NCBI RefSeq assembly: GCF_028736035.1
Contig: NZ_CP117866.1
Location: 10,891,001-10,955,000, forward strand
Length of the DNA: 64,000 nucleotides
Direction of reading: 5' to 3'
DNA from: Streptomyces sp. T12
Lineage (GTDB): Bacteria; Actinomycetota; Actinomycetes; Streptomycetales; Streptomycetaceae
A model generated the notes under the pieces. It worked only from the letters and a program-made list of their open reading frames with translations, was not told the origin of the DNA and made no database searches. Both the position numbers and the translations under genes were made by a program. How positions within the stretch are numbered: position 1 is the stretch's first letter; each line of letters begins with the position of its first letter. Below are positions 9,102 to 18,268 of this stretch, piece after piece.

Positions 9102-11294
9102 ATGGCGGATCTGCCCGCCCGCGTCCTGTTCGGCGCCGCGTACTACCACGAGTACACGCCCGCGTACGACCCCGAACTGCGGCCCGACGAACGGCTCAAG
9201 ACCGACCTCGACCTGATGGCCGAGGCGAACTTCACCGTGATCCGGGTGGGCGAGTCGGTCTGGTCGACCTGGGAGCCTACGAGCGGACGCTTCGAACTCG
9301 ACTGGCTGGAGCCCGTCCTCGACGGCGCCCACGAGCGCGGCATCTCCGTCATCCTCGGTACGCCGACCTACGCCGTACCGCCTTGGCTGGCTCGCCAGTA
9401 CCCGGAGATCACCGGTGAGTACGCCACCGGGAAGCGCATCGGCTGGGGCGGCCGTCAGGAGGTCGACTTCACCCACCCCGCCTTCCGCTTCCACGCCGAG
9501 CGGATCATCCGCAAGATCGTCGCGCGATACGCCGACCATCCAGCGATCATCGGCTGGCAGGTGGACAACGAACCCGGCCTGCACCTCTTCCACAACCAGG
9601 GCGTCTTCCAGCGCTTCGTGGACCACCTGCGCGACAAGTACGGGGACGTCGAGACCCTCAACCGAGAATGGGGCCTGGTGTACTGGTCCCACCGACTCTC
9701 CGACTGGGCCGACTTGTGGACGCCGGACGGCAACGTCCAGCCCCAGTACGACGTCGCCTGGCGGGAGTTCCAGGCCCGCCAGGTCACCGAGTTCATCGGC
9801 TGGCAGGCGGACATCGTCCGCGAGTACGCGCGCCCCGAGCACTTCGTCACGACTTGCATCTCCTACACCCGCCAGGGCGTCGCGGACGACGAGCTGTCCG
9901 CCCGGCTCGACATCGCCTCCGGCAACCCGTACTACGACATGCAGGACGGCCTCCTGCTCCCGGACCCCACCCCCGACGACCACGAGCAGGTCTGGAAGAC
10001 CACCGGCGTCTGGTCGATGTACCAGACCGCCGACTGGATGTTCTCCTCCCGTCAGGAGCCGTTCCTCGTCACCGAGACCAACGCGAGTTCCATCGGCTTC
10101 GCCTGGGACAACCGCCCCGCCTACGACGGCCAGTGGCGGCAGGCCGCCTGGGCGCACGTGGCGCGTGGCGCGCGGATGATCGAGTACTGGCAGTGGCAGA
10201 CCCTGCGCTTCGGCGCCGAGACCTACTGGGGCGGCGTCCTGCCGCACAGCGGACAGCCCGGCCGCGCCTACGGCGAACTCGCCCGCCTGGGCGCCGAGTT
10301 CGAGGCGGCCGGCCCGCTCGTCGCGGGGCTCGAGCCGGACGCCGACATCACGGTGGTCTACTCGACGCCCAGCAAGTGGCTGATGCAGAAGCACCCCCCG
10401 CTCGCGACCGCCGACGGCGAGCCCGATCCCGCCGCCTACCACCGCATCCTCGATCCCTTCTACCGCGGCGCGTTCGAAGCGGGGCGCCAGGTGCGGATCG
10501 TGCACGCCCGCCAATTGCACGACCCGAGCGGCACACGGGAGGGCATGGCACCGGAGGAGGCCGCCCGCCGTCACCCGGTGCTGGTCGTACCGGCGTTGTA
10601 CATCGCCGCCGACACGACCCTCGACTGGCTCACCGCCTACGCCGACGCGGGCGGCCACCTGGTCCTCGGCCCGCGCACCGGCTACGCCGACCACGAGGCA
10701 AGGACCCGGATCGAACCGCAACCCGGACGCCTCGCCGAGGCCGCGGGCGTCACGTACGACGAGTTCAGCAACCTCGCCGACGACCTCCCGGTCCACTCCG
10801 TACCCGGCGGTCCGCTCCGACTGTCGCACGACGCGACGGCGACCCGCTGGGCCGACGGCCTGACTGTCACCGACGCCGAGGTCCTCGCCGCGTACGACCA
10901 CCCGCACTTCGGCCGCTGGCCCGCGATCGCCAGCCGGCGCCACGGCGCGGGCCGCGTCACCTACGTCGGCACGATCCCCGGCCGCTCCCTCGCCCGCGCG
11001 CTGGCGGAATGGCTCACGCCCTCCGCCATCAGCGGCTGGCGCGACCTGCCGGAGACCGTCACCGCGACGACCGGGACGTCCCCCGACGGACGCCGGATCC
11101 ATGTGATCCACAACTGGAGCTGGGAGCCGACCCGCGTGGCGGCTCCGGTGGAGCTGTCCGACCTCCTGGGCGGCAGCCGTATCCCCGCAGGCACGGCGGT
11201 GGAGCTTCAGGCGTGGGACGTACGGGTGTTCGTCACCGCAGACGGAACTGCAGCCGGAACCGCAGCCGGAACCGCAGACGGACCGGCGGCCTAG
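9102..11294 (+). CDS. GH42 beta-galactosidase
   Basis: 730 residues, no signal peptide, so intracellular. GH42 hallmarks: the start VLFGAAYYHEYTP, the acid/base Glu at about residue 157 in WQVDNEPG, and the nucleophile Glu at about residue 325 in LVTETNASS. A trimerisation (flavodoxin-like) domain follows from about residue 400, then a C-terminal beta domain. It lies 28 bp behind the permease genes and should hydrolyse beta-galactosides brought in by that importer. The last 20 residues are a low-complexity Ala/Gly/Thr tail encoded by 12-bp repeats. Alpha-L-arabinopyranosidase activity is a known alternative within GH42. Confidence 0.94.
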   Translation: MADLPARVLFGAAYYHEYTPAYDPELRPDERLKTDLDLMAEANFTVIRVGESVWSTWEPTSGRFELDWLEPVLDGAHERGISVILGTPTYAVPPWLARQYPEITGEYATGKRIGWGGRQEVDFTHPAFRFHAERIIRKIVARYADHPAIIGWQVDNEPGLHLFHNQGVFQRFVDHLRDKYGDVETLNREWGLVYWSHRLSDWADLWTPDGNVQPQYDVAWREFQARQVTEFIGWQADIVREYARPEHFVTTCISYTRQGVADDELSARLDIASGNPYYDMQDGLLLPDPTPDDHEQVWKTTGVWSMYQTADWMFSSRQEPFLVTETNASSIGFAWDNRPAYDGQWRQAAWAHVARGARMIEYWQWQTLRFGAETYWGGVLPHSGQPGRAYGELARLGAEFEAAGPLVAGLEPDADITVVYSTPSKWLMQKHPPLATADGEPDPAAYHRILDPFYRGAFEAGRQVRIVHARQLHDPSGTREGMAPEEAARRHPVLVVPALYIAADTTLDWLTAYADAGGHLVLGPRTGYADHEARTRIEPQPGRLAEAAGVTYDEFSNLADDLPVHSVPGGPLRLSHDATATRWADGLTVTDAEVLAAYDHPHFGRWPAIASRRHGAGRVTYVGTIPGRSLARALAEWLTPSAISGWRDLPETVTATTGTSPDGRRIHVIHNWSWEPTRVAAPVELSDLLGGSRIPAGTAVELQAWDVRVFVTADGTAAGTAAGTADGPAA
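11244..11291 (+). repeat. Four tandem 12-bp units in the GH42 3' end
   Basis: Units of the form GGAACCGCAGCC start at 11244, 11256, 11268 and 11280 and encode the GTAA-type tail of the beta-galactosidase. The last unit is diverged. This is probably replication slippage in a tolerant C-terminus. Confidence 0.8.
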
Positions 11295-11356
11295 GACGAA
11301 GCCGCCGGTACGGCATCACCGTGGTCATCCCCATGGCCATCCCCAAAGGAGGGGCA

Positions 11357-13162
11357 ATGCACAGAAGAAGGCTGAGAAGGGCGCTGGGCACCGTCGTCGC
11401 GGCATCCGCGATGGTGGCGATACCCATGAGCAGCGCACACGCGTACAACCCGACGGGCGGGACCCTGTACCAGCTCGGGAACGAGCCGTGCCTGAAAGGG
11501 CGGGGCAACTGCGCGGTCTACCCGAAGTCGGCACAGCTGCCGAGCGGGCGCCTGGTCGCGTCGTTCGAGAAGTCCACGGTCGTCCCGGAGACGGGAAGCG
11601 CGGACAAGCAGACCCTCCCGGTGTACAAGAGCGACGACCACGGGACGACCTGGCAGCCGCTGGCCGAGGTCAAGGCCCCGGCGTATCTCTCCAGCGACCC
11701 CCAGTACGCGAAGTACACGAGCAACTGGACCAACCCGTACCTCTACGTCCTGCCGCAGGACGTCGGGAACCTGAAGCAGGGCACCCTGCTCCTCGCGAGT
11801 GTCGTGTCGGGCGACGACTACTACTACAAGGAGCACAAGGCGGCCGACCCCAACTGGACGCCGTTCAACGACGGCGACCGCAAGGACATGGCGATCGCCC
11901 TGTACTCCAGCACCGACGACGGCGCCACGTGGAAGGTCGTCAACGTCGTCGCCACCGGCGGCTGGCAGGGCGGCAGCGCGGGCGCGACCGGCCAGAACAT
12001 CGCCGCCGCGAACACGAACAAGCAGGTGGATCCCCTCTGGGAGCCGTACCTGATGGTCTACAAGGGCCAACTCGTCTGCTACTACTCCGACGAGAACGAC
12101 TACACCGGCTTCAACGCGACCACCGGCGTCCCTACCCTGGATCCCGCCAACGACACCGCCACGGACTCCAAGGGCCAGATCCTCGTCCACAAGACCTGGG
12201 ACGGCCGCAGCGTGGCGTGGAGCGCGCCCGTCGTCGACATCGCCGGACTGACCCAGGACATGGGCGGCGGCAAGACGGAGATCGGCGACGGACGCCCGGG
12301 CATGACGAACGTCGTCCGGACGACGGACGGCAAGTGGCTGCTGACCTTCGAGTACTGGGGCGGCGGAGCCAACACCAGATACGTGCTCGCCGACGACCCG
12401 CTGAAGTTCTACCGCGGCTCCGCCACGGGTACCGGCGTCACCTCCCTGCCGCTCGACGCCGGTTCCCGCGCTCTCGCGACGAGCGGCAGCCCGGTCCTCA
12501 TCAGGGTCCCCGGCGGTCGCCTGGTCTACAACGCCGCCGGCAGCGGCAACGTCTGGGTCAACGAGAGCGGACGCAGCGACGGCGCCTGGAAGGAGTACCA
12601 GACGACCTCGCAGGCCGGGTACAGCCGCAACCTGCAGTACGTCGAGGGCACCGGCCGCGTCTCCATACTCAACAACCAGGGCACCTCGACCCTCCGCTTC
12701 GCCGAGGTCGACCTCGGCCACTCGGACGGCGCCTACTACCAACTGGTGAACCGCAAGACGGACCAGGTGATCGGCACCGGAAACAAGACCAACGACGCGA
12801 ACATCGGCAACGGAGACGTTCCCGACGTCCGCCTGGAGGCCCCCGGTTCGGCGGCGAACGGGGACACCCAGTACTGGCACGTGGTGAGCGAACCCAACGG
12901 TGGCGTGACCCTGCTCAACAAGTCGGGCGGCCGCGCGGCGGCCATCTGGACCGGGAACGCGACGGTCGGCCAACGGATCGGCCAGTGGGTCGACAACAGC
13001 ACCACGGGCAGCTGGAACCTCATCAAGACCGCCGACGGGTTCTACAAGTTGCAGTCGGTCAAGAACACGAGCCTGTACCTGACCGGCGCGACCGCCGGCG
13101 CGCCGCTGACCCTGCAGAGCGCGGTCACCGACGGGTCACAGGACTGGGAGCTCGTCCAGTAG
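11357..13162 (+). CDS. Secreted sialidase-like beta-propeller glycosidase with ricin-type lectin domain
   Basis: 601 residues. The Sec signal peptide MHRRRLRRALGTVVAASAM ends near SSAHA at residue 29. The propeller (about 35-450) has two Asp-box motifs, SDDHGTTW near residue 92 and STDDGATW near 185, the hallmark of sialidase/BNR folds. The C-terminal 140 residues form a ricin B-type beta-trefoil with the QYW, GSWNL and QDWEL repeats, a carbohydrate-binding CBM13 module. The start follows AAAGGAGGGG. Placed at the end of the sugar operon, it probably degrades a polymer outside the cell and feeds the importer; a GH93-type exo-arabinanase or a sialidase are both possible, and I cannot decide. 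Confidence 0.85.
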   Translation: MHRRRLRRALGTVVAASAMVAIPMSSAHAYNPTGGTLYQLGNEPCLKGRGNCAVYPKSAQLPSGRLVASFEKSTVVPETGSADKQTLPVYKSDDHGTTWQPLAEVKAPAYLSSDPQYAKYTSNWTNPYLYVLPQDVGNLKQGTLLLASVVSGDDYYYKEHKAADPNWTPFNDGDRKDMAIALYSSTDDGATWKVVNVVATGGWQGGSAGATGQNIAAANTNKQVDPLWEPYLMVYKGQLVCYYSDENDYTGFNATTGVPTLDPANDTATDSKGQILVHKTWDGRSVAWSAPVVDIAGLTQDMGGGKTEIGDGRPGMTNVVRTTDGKWLLTFEYWGGGANTRYVLADDPLKFYRGSATGTGVTSLPLDAGSRALATSGSPVLIRVPGGRLVYNAAGSGNVWVNESGRSDGAWKEYQTTSQAGYSRNLQYVEGTGRVSILNNQGTSTLRFAEVDLGHSDGAYYQLVNRKTDQVIGTGNKTNDANIGNGDVPDVRLEAPGSAANGDTQYWHVVSEPNGGVTLLNKSGGRAAAIWTGNATVGQRIGQWVDNSTTGSWNLIKTADGFYKLQSVKNTSLYLTGATAGAPLTLQSAVTDGSQDWELVQ

Positions 13163-13200
13163 GGCCCGGCACCCGAGAACAGAACACGGATCACACGGTC

Positions 13201-13244
13201 GTCGCCTCCGGCCCCGAGCAACGGGGCCGGGCGGTAAGGCGACC
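13201..13244 (+). terminator. Hairpin terminator after the sugar operon
   Basis: A perfect 8-bp stem CGGCCCCG/CGGGGCCG (13209-13229, 5-nt loop) inside a weaker outer pairing of GTCGCC (13201) with GGCGAC (13239). No T-run. Confidence 0.6.
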
Positions 13245-13309
13245 GCCGACGACCACCCTCCCCCGTCTAGGTTGTGCAGTGACATCCACGCTCAACTCGG
13301 GGAGCACCC

Positions 13310-14104
13310 ATGCCCATTGAACGTCCACTCATCAACAGCGGCGTGCCGCACTCCGCCCGGATCTGGAACTACTGGCTCGGTGGCAAGGACTGCTACGAGA
13401 TCGACCGGCAGGTCGGCGACCAGATAGCCGGCGCCAACCCGGCAATCCTCGACATCGCCCTGGCACAGCGGGCGTTCCTCGTCAGGACGGTGGAGCACCT
13501 CGTCGGTGAGGCCGGCATACGTCAGTTCCTCGACGTGGGCACCGGCCTGCCCACCGCGAACAACACCCACGAGGTCGCCCAGAGACTGGTCCCCGAGGCC
13601 CGGATCGTCTACGTCGATCACGATCCGGTCGTCCTGGCCCATGCCGAGGCGCTGCTGACCAGCACGCCCGAAGGGGCCACGGACTACATCGACGCCGACC
13701 TGCGCGAACCCGAGGCCATCCTGGAACAGGCCGCCAAGACACTGGACTTCACCCAGCCGGTCGTGCTGATCCTGCTGGGCATCACCGCCCACATCACCGA
13801 CGACACCGTCTACGACATCGTCGGCCGGCTCGTGGATGCCCTGCCCTCCGGCAGCTACCTCGTGCTCTGCGACGACACCGAGGTGCTCAACCCGCAGCAG
13901 ATGCGCGAGATGATCGAGCAGTGGAACGAGGCGAGCGACAACCCCCGCGTCAACCGCAGCCCGGAGGAACTCGCCCGGTTCTTCGCGGGCCTGGAGCTGC
14001 TGGAGCCCGGCTTGGTCTCCGTCTCCCGGTGGCGCGCCGGCGAGTCCGGTGAGCAAGCTCCCGCCGAGGTCGACGACTTCGGCGGTGTGGCGCGAAAGCC
14101 GTAG
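13310..14104 (+). CDS. PF04672-type SAM-dependent methyltransferase
   Basis: 264 residues. The conserved entry SARIWNYWLGGKDCYEIDR, the SAM-binding motif FLDVGTGLPTANNTHEVAQ near residues 73-91 and YVDHDPVVLAHAEALL near 102 are diagnostic of the S-adenosyl methyltransferase family (DUF574) that is greatly expanded in Streptomyces. Substrates of the family are largely unknown. It stands alone with its own likely -10 (TAGGTT near 13267) and a ribosome site GGGGAG, and ends in a strong shared terminator. Confidence 0.93.
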   Translation: MPIERPLINSGVPHSARIWNYWLGGKDCYEIDRQVGDQIAGANPAILDIALAQRAFLVRTVEHLVGEAGIRQFLDVGTGLPTANNTHEVAQRLVPEARIVYVDHDPVVLAHAEALLTSTPEGATDYIDADLREPEAILEQAAKTLDFTQPVVLILLGITAHITDDTVYDIVGRLVDALPSGSYLVLCDDTEVLNPQQMREMIEQWNEASDNPRVNRSPEELARFFAGLELLEPGLVSVSRWRAGESGEQAPAEVDDFGGVARKP

Positions 14105-14120
14105 CGCCCGCGGCGACAGT

Positions 14121-14162
14121 GCCGCCGGCGGGACAGGGTCAGTGGGCTGTCCCGCCGGCGGC
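14121..14162. terminator. Bidirectional terminator, 16-bp perfect stem
   Basis: Arms 14121-14136 and 14147-14162 are perfect reverse complements with a 10-nt loop. The hairpin sits exactly between the convergent methyltransferase and ABC-F genes and can serve both. Confidence 0.85.
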
Positions 14163-14177
14163 GGGGACCTGCGGGTC

Positions 14178-15827
14178 TCAGCTCGCTTCGGCCTCCTGGA
14201 GCTGTGCCACCCGGCCGGCGCTCAGTTCCAGGTGCGTGCCGGTGAAGCGGGTGCGCATGCGGCGGTCGTGGGTGACGACGACCACCGCGCCTCGGTAGCC
14301 GGTCAGAGCTCCTTCCAGTTCCTCGACCAGGGCAGGGGAGAGATGGTTGGTGGGTTCGTCGAGCAGCAGCAGGTCGACGGGGTCGCTCACCAGGCGGGCC
14401 AGTTCGATCCGGCGCCGTTGCCCGTAGGACAGTTCGCTCACCTTCAGGCGCAGGTCGGAGGGGCTGAACAGGCCGAGCGACAGGAGGTGGTCGGTGTGCT
14501 CGTCCAGGTCGCCTCCGCGGCCGTATGCGAACGCCTGCGGGACCGTGAGGCGCGGCGGCCACGGAGTGTCCTCCTGCCTCAGGTGCCCGACCCGGCCCCG
14601 CGTGCGCACCGTCCCCTCATCGGGCCGCAGCTCACCTGCCAGTACCCGGATCAGCGTCGTCTTGCCCGCGCCGTTGGGCCCGGTGACCAACAGCCGCTCC
14701 TCGCCGCCGACCCGCAGTGACGGTACGTGCAGCCGGTCCCCGACACGGATGCCGGTGAGCTCCGCCGCGGTCTGCGACGTCCGGCCGTCGGCTGTCGTCA
14801 TGCGGGCGGCGAACACCAGAGGTTCGGGCGGTGGTGCGACCGGGTTGTCCGTGAGCCGTTCGACACGCTCCTTCGCGTTGCGGATGCGGCTCATCGCCCC
14901 GTGGCTGCGGCTGCGGGCGCGGAAGCCGCCTTGGCCGAACACGGCGAACGGCAGCTTGCGCGGGATCGCCTCCAGGCGCGCCACGTTCGTGGCGGCCAAC
15001 TTCTGGTTGCGGGCCAGCTCCGCGCACCAGTCCTCGTACTCCTGCAGACGGCGCCGCCGCTCGGCGGCCTTGGCGGCGAGGTAGCCGTCGTAGCCGTCGC
15101 CGTACCGCGTCACCTTGCCCTCGCCGACCTCCAGGATCGTGGTGGTGACCCGTTCCAGGAACACCCGGTCATGGGTGACCGCGAGCACGGTGCCGCGATG
15201 CGCCCGCAGGTGGGCCTCCAGCCAGCCCACCGCCTGGTCGTCCAGATCGTTGGTCGGCTCGTCCAGCAGCAACAGCTCCGGCTGGGACGCCAGGGCCGCG
15301 GCCAGCGCCAGCCGAGACCGCTCACCGCCCGACAGGGTGCCCAGGGTCCTGTCCCGGGCCAGGCCGGGCAGCCCGAGCCCGTGCAGGGCGATGTCCACCC
15401 GGGCGTCGGCCTCGTAGCCGGCGCGCGCCTCGTACTGGGCGACCAGATGGGCGTAGGCGTCCAGCGCCGCGGTGAGCTCCGCTCCCGCCAGGCCCTTGAG
15501 CCCGGCCTCGGCGCGGCGCATCCGCGCTTCGAGATCGCGTACGTCGGCAAGGGCCACGTCCACCGCGTCCTGGACGCACGCCTCGGGTGGAAGGGCGAGT
15601 GACTGGGCGAGATGGCCGACGCCGCCGGGCGCGATCACGGTCAGTTCGCCGTTGTCGGGCCGGTCCTGACCGGCGATCAGCCGCAGCAGGGTGGATTTCC
15701 CGGCTCCGTTGTCGCCGATGATGCCGGCCTTCTCACCCGGCTTGATGCTGAAGGACACGTCGTCCAGCACGACATGGTCGTCGTAGCGGCGGGTGACGTT
15801 CTGAAGGGATAGCTGTGCAGTGAACAT
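14178..15827 (-). CDS. ABC-F family ATPase (ribosome-protection type)
   Basis: 549 residues, two fused ATPase domains and no membrane segments. Domain 1: Walker A GDNGAGKST near residue 38, signature LSGGERSRL, Walker B LLLLDEPTNDLD. Domain 2: Walker A GPNGAGKTT, signature LSYGQRRRI, Walker B LLLLDEPTNHLS. The inter-domain linker carries the basic helical segment around RLEAIPRKLPFAVFGQGGF. Length matches Streptomyces antibiotic-resistance ABC-F proteins such as TlrC and LmrC, which dislodge drugs from the ribosome. The ATG at 15827 follows GGGGACTCTTCC. The 180-bp leader before it contains structure compatible with attenuation. Resistance to a ribosome-targeting antibiotic is likely but unproven. 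Confidence 0.92.
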   Translation of the reverse strand: MFTAQLSLQNVTRRYDDHVVLDDVSFSIKPGEKAGIIGDNGAGKSTLLRLIAGQDRPDNGELTVIAPGGVGHLAQSLALPPEACVQDAVDVALADVRDLEARMRRAEAGLKGLAGAELTAALDAYAHLVAQYEARAGYEADARVDIALHGLGLPGLARDRTLGTLSGGERSRLALAAALASQPELLLLDEPTNDLDDQAVGWLEAHLRAHRGTVLAVTHDRVFLERVTTTILEVGEGKVTRYGDGYDGYLAAKAAERRRRLQEYEDWCAELARNQKLAATNVARLEAIPRKLPFAVFGQGGFRARSRSHGAMSRIRNAKERVERLTDNPVAPPPEPLVFAARMTTADGRTSQTAAELTGIRVGDRLHVPSLRVGGEERLLVTGPNGAGKTTLIRVLAGELRPDEGTVRTRGRVGHLRQEDTPWPPRLTVPQAFAYGRGGDLDEHTDHLLSLGLFSPSDLRLKVSELSYGQRRRIELARLVSDPVDLLLLDEPTNHLSPALVEELEGALTGYRGAVVVVTHDRRMRTRFTGTHLELSAGRVAQLQEAEAS

Positions 15828-15953
15828 GGAAGAGTCCCCAGTTCTCGGCCGAACCGATCGGAACGGGCAGATGGACGCATCCGCGCACGCGAGATCACTC
15901 CGCTGCACGCCGGACAGGCGGCAGCACGGGAGGAGCGGAAACACGGATGAGAA

Positions 15954-16021
15954 CGCGCGACGGCGGAGCCGAGCTCAACGCGGTCGCGCGGGGACTGTCA
16001 CAGAGAACCCATGTGCAGCAC
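15954..16021 (-). promoter_or_regulatory. Candidate leader peptide and attenuator of the ABC-F gene
   Basis: On the - strand a short reading frame GTG (16021) to TGA (15998-16000) encodes V-L-H-M-G-S-L. It is followed by an 8-bp perfect stem, GTCGCGCG 15983-15990 with CGCGCGAC 15954-15961, and a 21-nt loop. The main gene begins 126 bases later. Drug-inducible ABC-F genes often have this order (tiny leader frame, hairpin, gene). No good ribosome site precedes the leader, so this is tentative. Confidence 0.35.
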
Positions 16022-16091
16022 CGTAGGCGGGGCACCAGGGAGCCTGCAAGCCTTTTTCTCGCCGGACCGTCATGGCATACATGACTGCGCG

Positions 16092-17006
16092 TCAGTTCCG
16101 CGCGGTCAGGATGCTCAACGAGTTGGCGGCGACGATGGCGCCGATGCCCGCCCACTCCGGCCCGCCCAGCCCCTGGCCCAGGCCGACCCAGCCGACCACG
16201 GCCGCGAGGACCGGGTTGACGCTCATGAACAGGCCGAAGACCCGGGGCGGCACGTGCCGCAGGGTGAACAGGTCCGCGAGGTAGGGCACGGCCGAGGCGA
16301 GGACACCGGCCGCGACCGCGCAGGCGAGGGCGCCGGTTGTCGGCGGATGCCGTACGGCGACGGTGATGCCGATCGGCAGGAACATCACGGCGGACAGGCC
16401 GGCCGCGGCGGCCGCGCCCTGCGCACCGGGGATGCGTCGGCCGACCGTGCGGTTGAGCAGGATGTACGACGCCCAGCAGCAGGCGGCCAGCAGGCCCAGG
16501 GCCATCCCGAGGTAGTCGGTCGAGGGCCGCGGCCGCATCAGGGTGATGACACCGGCCGCGGCGATCACCGCGCAGCACACGTCCACACGGCGGCGCGAGG
16601 TGGCCAGGGCGAGGGTGAGCGGGCCGAGGAACTCCAGGGTCACCGCCAGACCCAGGCCGACGCGGTCCATCGCGGAGTACAGCGAGAGGTTCATGGTGCC
16701 GAACACCAGGGCCAGCAGGACCACCGGCCACCACTGGCGCCAGGTGAACGAACGCAGCCTCGGCCTGCCGACGGCCAGCAGCACCAGCGCGGCGACGTAC
16801 TGGCGTACGGCGACGACGCCGACGGCGCCGAGGACGGGGAAGGCGAGAGTGCCGATCGCGGCACCGGTCTGGGTGGACAGACCGCTGCCGATCATCGTGG
16901 CCACGCCTGCGAGACGGCCGCCGGTGTGCTCGGTGTGCTCGGTGAGTTCGGTGAGCGGAACCGCCGGGGCCGCCTGGGCAGGCGCGGGTGCGGGTCGGGT
17001 GCGCAT
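16092..17006 (-). CDS. EamA/RhaT-family membrane exporter
   Basis: 304 residues, ten predicted membrane helices in two EamA repeats, for example VVAVRQYVAALVLLAVG early and VFGLFMSVNPVLAAVVGWVGLGQGL late, the latter the conserved EamA repeat end. Family members export amino acids, their derivatives or other small metabolites. The ATG at 17006 is preferred; an upstream in-frame start would add a basic leader that overlaps the divergent promoter region. It is transcribed away from a LysR gene with a 68-bp gap, a typical regulator-target pair. Confidence 0.9.
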   Translation of the reverse strand: MRTRPAPAPAQAAPAVPLTELTEHTEHTGGRLAGVATMIGSGLSTQTGAAIGTLAFPVLGAVGVVAVRQYVAALVLLAVGRPRLRSFTWRQWWPVVLLALVFGTMNLSLYSAMDRVGLGLAVTLEFLGPLTLALATSRRRVDVCCAVIAAAGVITLMRPRPSTDYLGMALGLLAACCWASYILLNRTVGRRIPGAQGAAAAAGLSAVMFLPIGITVAVRHPPTTGALACAVAAGVLASAVPYLADLFTLRHVPPRVFGLFMSVNPVLAAVVGWVGLGQGLGGPEWAGIGAIVAANSLSILTARN

Positions 17007-17041
17007 GAGCCGATCGTGCGGCCGTCGGATCATTGCGCAAA

Positions 17042-17053
17042 ATGCGTCCGCAT
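17042..17053. promoter_or_regulatory. 12-bp palindrome between divergent eamA and lysR genes
   Basis: ATGCG-TC-CGCAT lies in the 68-bp divergent region, next to an ATTGCGCAA segment. It could be the LysR site that controls both directions. Confidence 0.4.
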
Positions 17054-17074
17054 CGGCATCCATACGCTTGAGTC

Positions 17075-17944
17075 ATGGATGCTTCAGTCATGGATGTGGA
17101 GCTGAGGCAGTTGCGCTGTCTCGTCGCGATCGTCGACGAGGGCAGTTTCACCGACGCCGCCATCGCCCTCGGCGTCTCCCAGGCAGCGGTCTCCCGCTCG
17201 CTGGCCTCGCTCGAACGGAACCTGGGAGTACGGCTGTTGAGGCGGACCTCCCGCGAGGTGAGCCCCACGGGGACCGGGCTGCGCGTCCTGGCGTATGCCC
17301 GGCGGGTGCTCGCCGAGGTGGACGACCTGGTCCGGGAGGCCGGCTCCGGGCACGACCGGCTGCGGATGGGCTACGCCTGGGCGGCGCTCGGCCGGCACAC
17401 CCCGGCCTTCCAGCGCCGGTGGGCCGCCGCGCACCCCGGGACCGATCTGCACCTCGTGCGCGTCAACTCGGCCACCGCCGGTCTCGCGGAGGGCGCCTGC
17501 GACCTGTCCGTCGTACGCCGATCGGTGGACGACCGGCGGTTCGACTCCGCCATCGTCGGTCTTGAGCGGCGGCTGTGCGCCGTGGCCGCCGACGACCCGC
17601 TGGCCCGGCGCCGCGCGGTCCGGCTGGCCGACCTCAGCGGCCGTACCCTCCTCGTCGACCGCCGCACCGGCACCACGACCACTGACCTGTGGCCGCCCGA
17701 CGCGCGTCCGGCGACCGAGGAGACGCACGACGTCGACGACTGGCTCACGATGATCTCCACCGGCCGCTGCATCGGCGTGACCGCCGAGGCCACCGCCCAC
17801 CAGTACCCGCGCCCCGGCATCGTCTACCGGCCGGTACGGGACGCCGAACCCATCGCCGTACGGCTGACCTGGTGGCGCGACGACCCGCCACCCGCCGCGC
17901 AGGCGGTGATCGAGCTGGTCACGGCGCTGTACCGGGGCGACTGA
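17075..17944 (+). CDS. LysR-family transcriptional regulator
   Basis: 289 residues. N-terminal winged helix: ELRQLRCLVAIVDEGSFTDAAIALGVSQAAVSRSLASLERNLGVRLLRRTSREV, standard for LysR. The effector domain from about residue 90 is short and less conserved. Two ATG codons are possible (17075 and 17090) because the sequence GTCATGGATG is duplicated around the start; neither has a strong ribosome site. It most likely controls the divergent exporter in response to the exported metabolite. Confidence 0.92.
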   Translation: MDASVMDVELRQLRCLVAIVDEGSFTDAAIALGVSQAAVSRSLASLERNLGVRLLRRTSREVSPTGTGLRVLAYARRVLAEVDDLVREAGSGHDRLRMGYAWAALGRHTPAFQRRWAAAHPGTDLHLVRVNSATAGLAEGACDLSVVRRSVDDRRFDSAIVGLERRLCAVAADDPLARRRAVRLADLSGRTLLVDRRTGTTTTDLWPPDARPATEETHDVDDWLTMISTGRCIGVTAEATAHQYPRPGIVYRPVRDAEPIAVRLTWWRDDPPPAAQAVIELVTALYRGD

Positions 17945-18268
17945 CGCCCTCGACGGCCCTTTGTCGTACGGGGACGGGGGTACGGGGACGGGAGTACGGA
18001 GACAGCACAGGGCGGGAAGGGCCCTATCCACTTCTCGCGGATCCTGATTACGCGGTGCGCGGCCGTCATCCGCTTCCCCGCGTCGTTCTGGGTCCTTCCC
18101 GTCACCTCCAGCACACCATGCCCGCGGCGAATGCGCCAGGGCCGCTCACGGGTACCCGGGGAGCTGGGGTCCCTGCTGGGGTCCGTGGGTGACAAGGCGG
18201 GCCCGGCGGGTACCCATGAGCGGATCCCGCCGGGCGCGGGAGGGCTCTCGAGTGGAGGTGAGCAGGCC
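17945..18268. repeat. Gap with three tandem 14-bp repeats (17966-18007)
   Basis: This 324-bp gene-free stretch opens with GTACGGGGACGGGG (17966), GTACGGGGACGGGA (17980) and a diverged third unit (17994). Further on it holds two GGGTACCC palindromes (18150 and 18208) and repeated CTGGGGTCC words, plausibly the control region of the following HAD/GH65 genes. No convincing reading frame is present before 18269. Confidence 0.6.

Noticed and set aside
9063..11111. 682-codon open frame opposite the GH42 gene
   Set aside because: No domain, no ribosome site, and full overlap with a well-supported beta-galactosidase gene.
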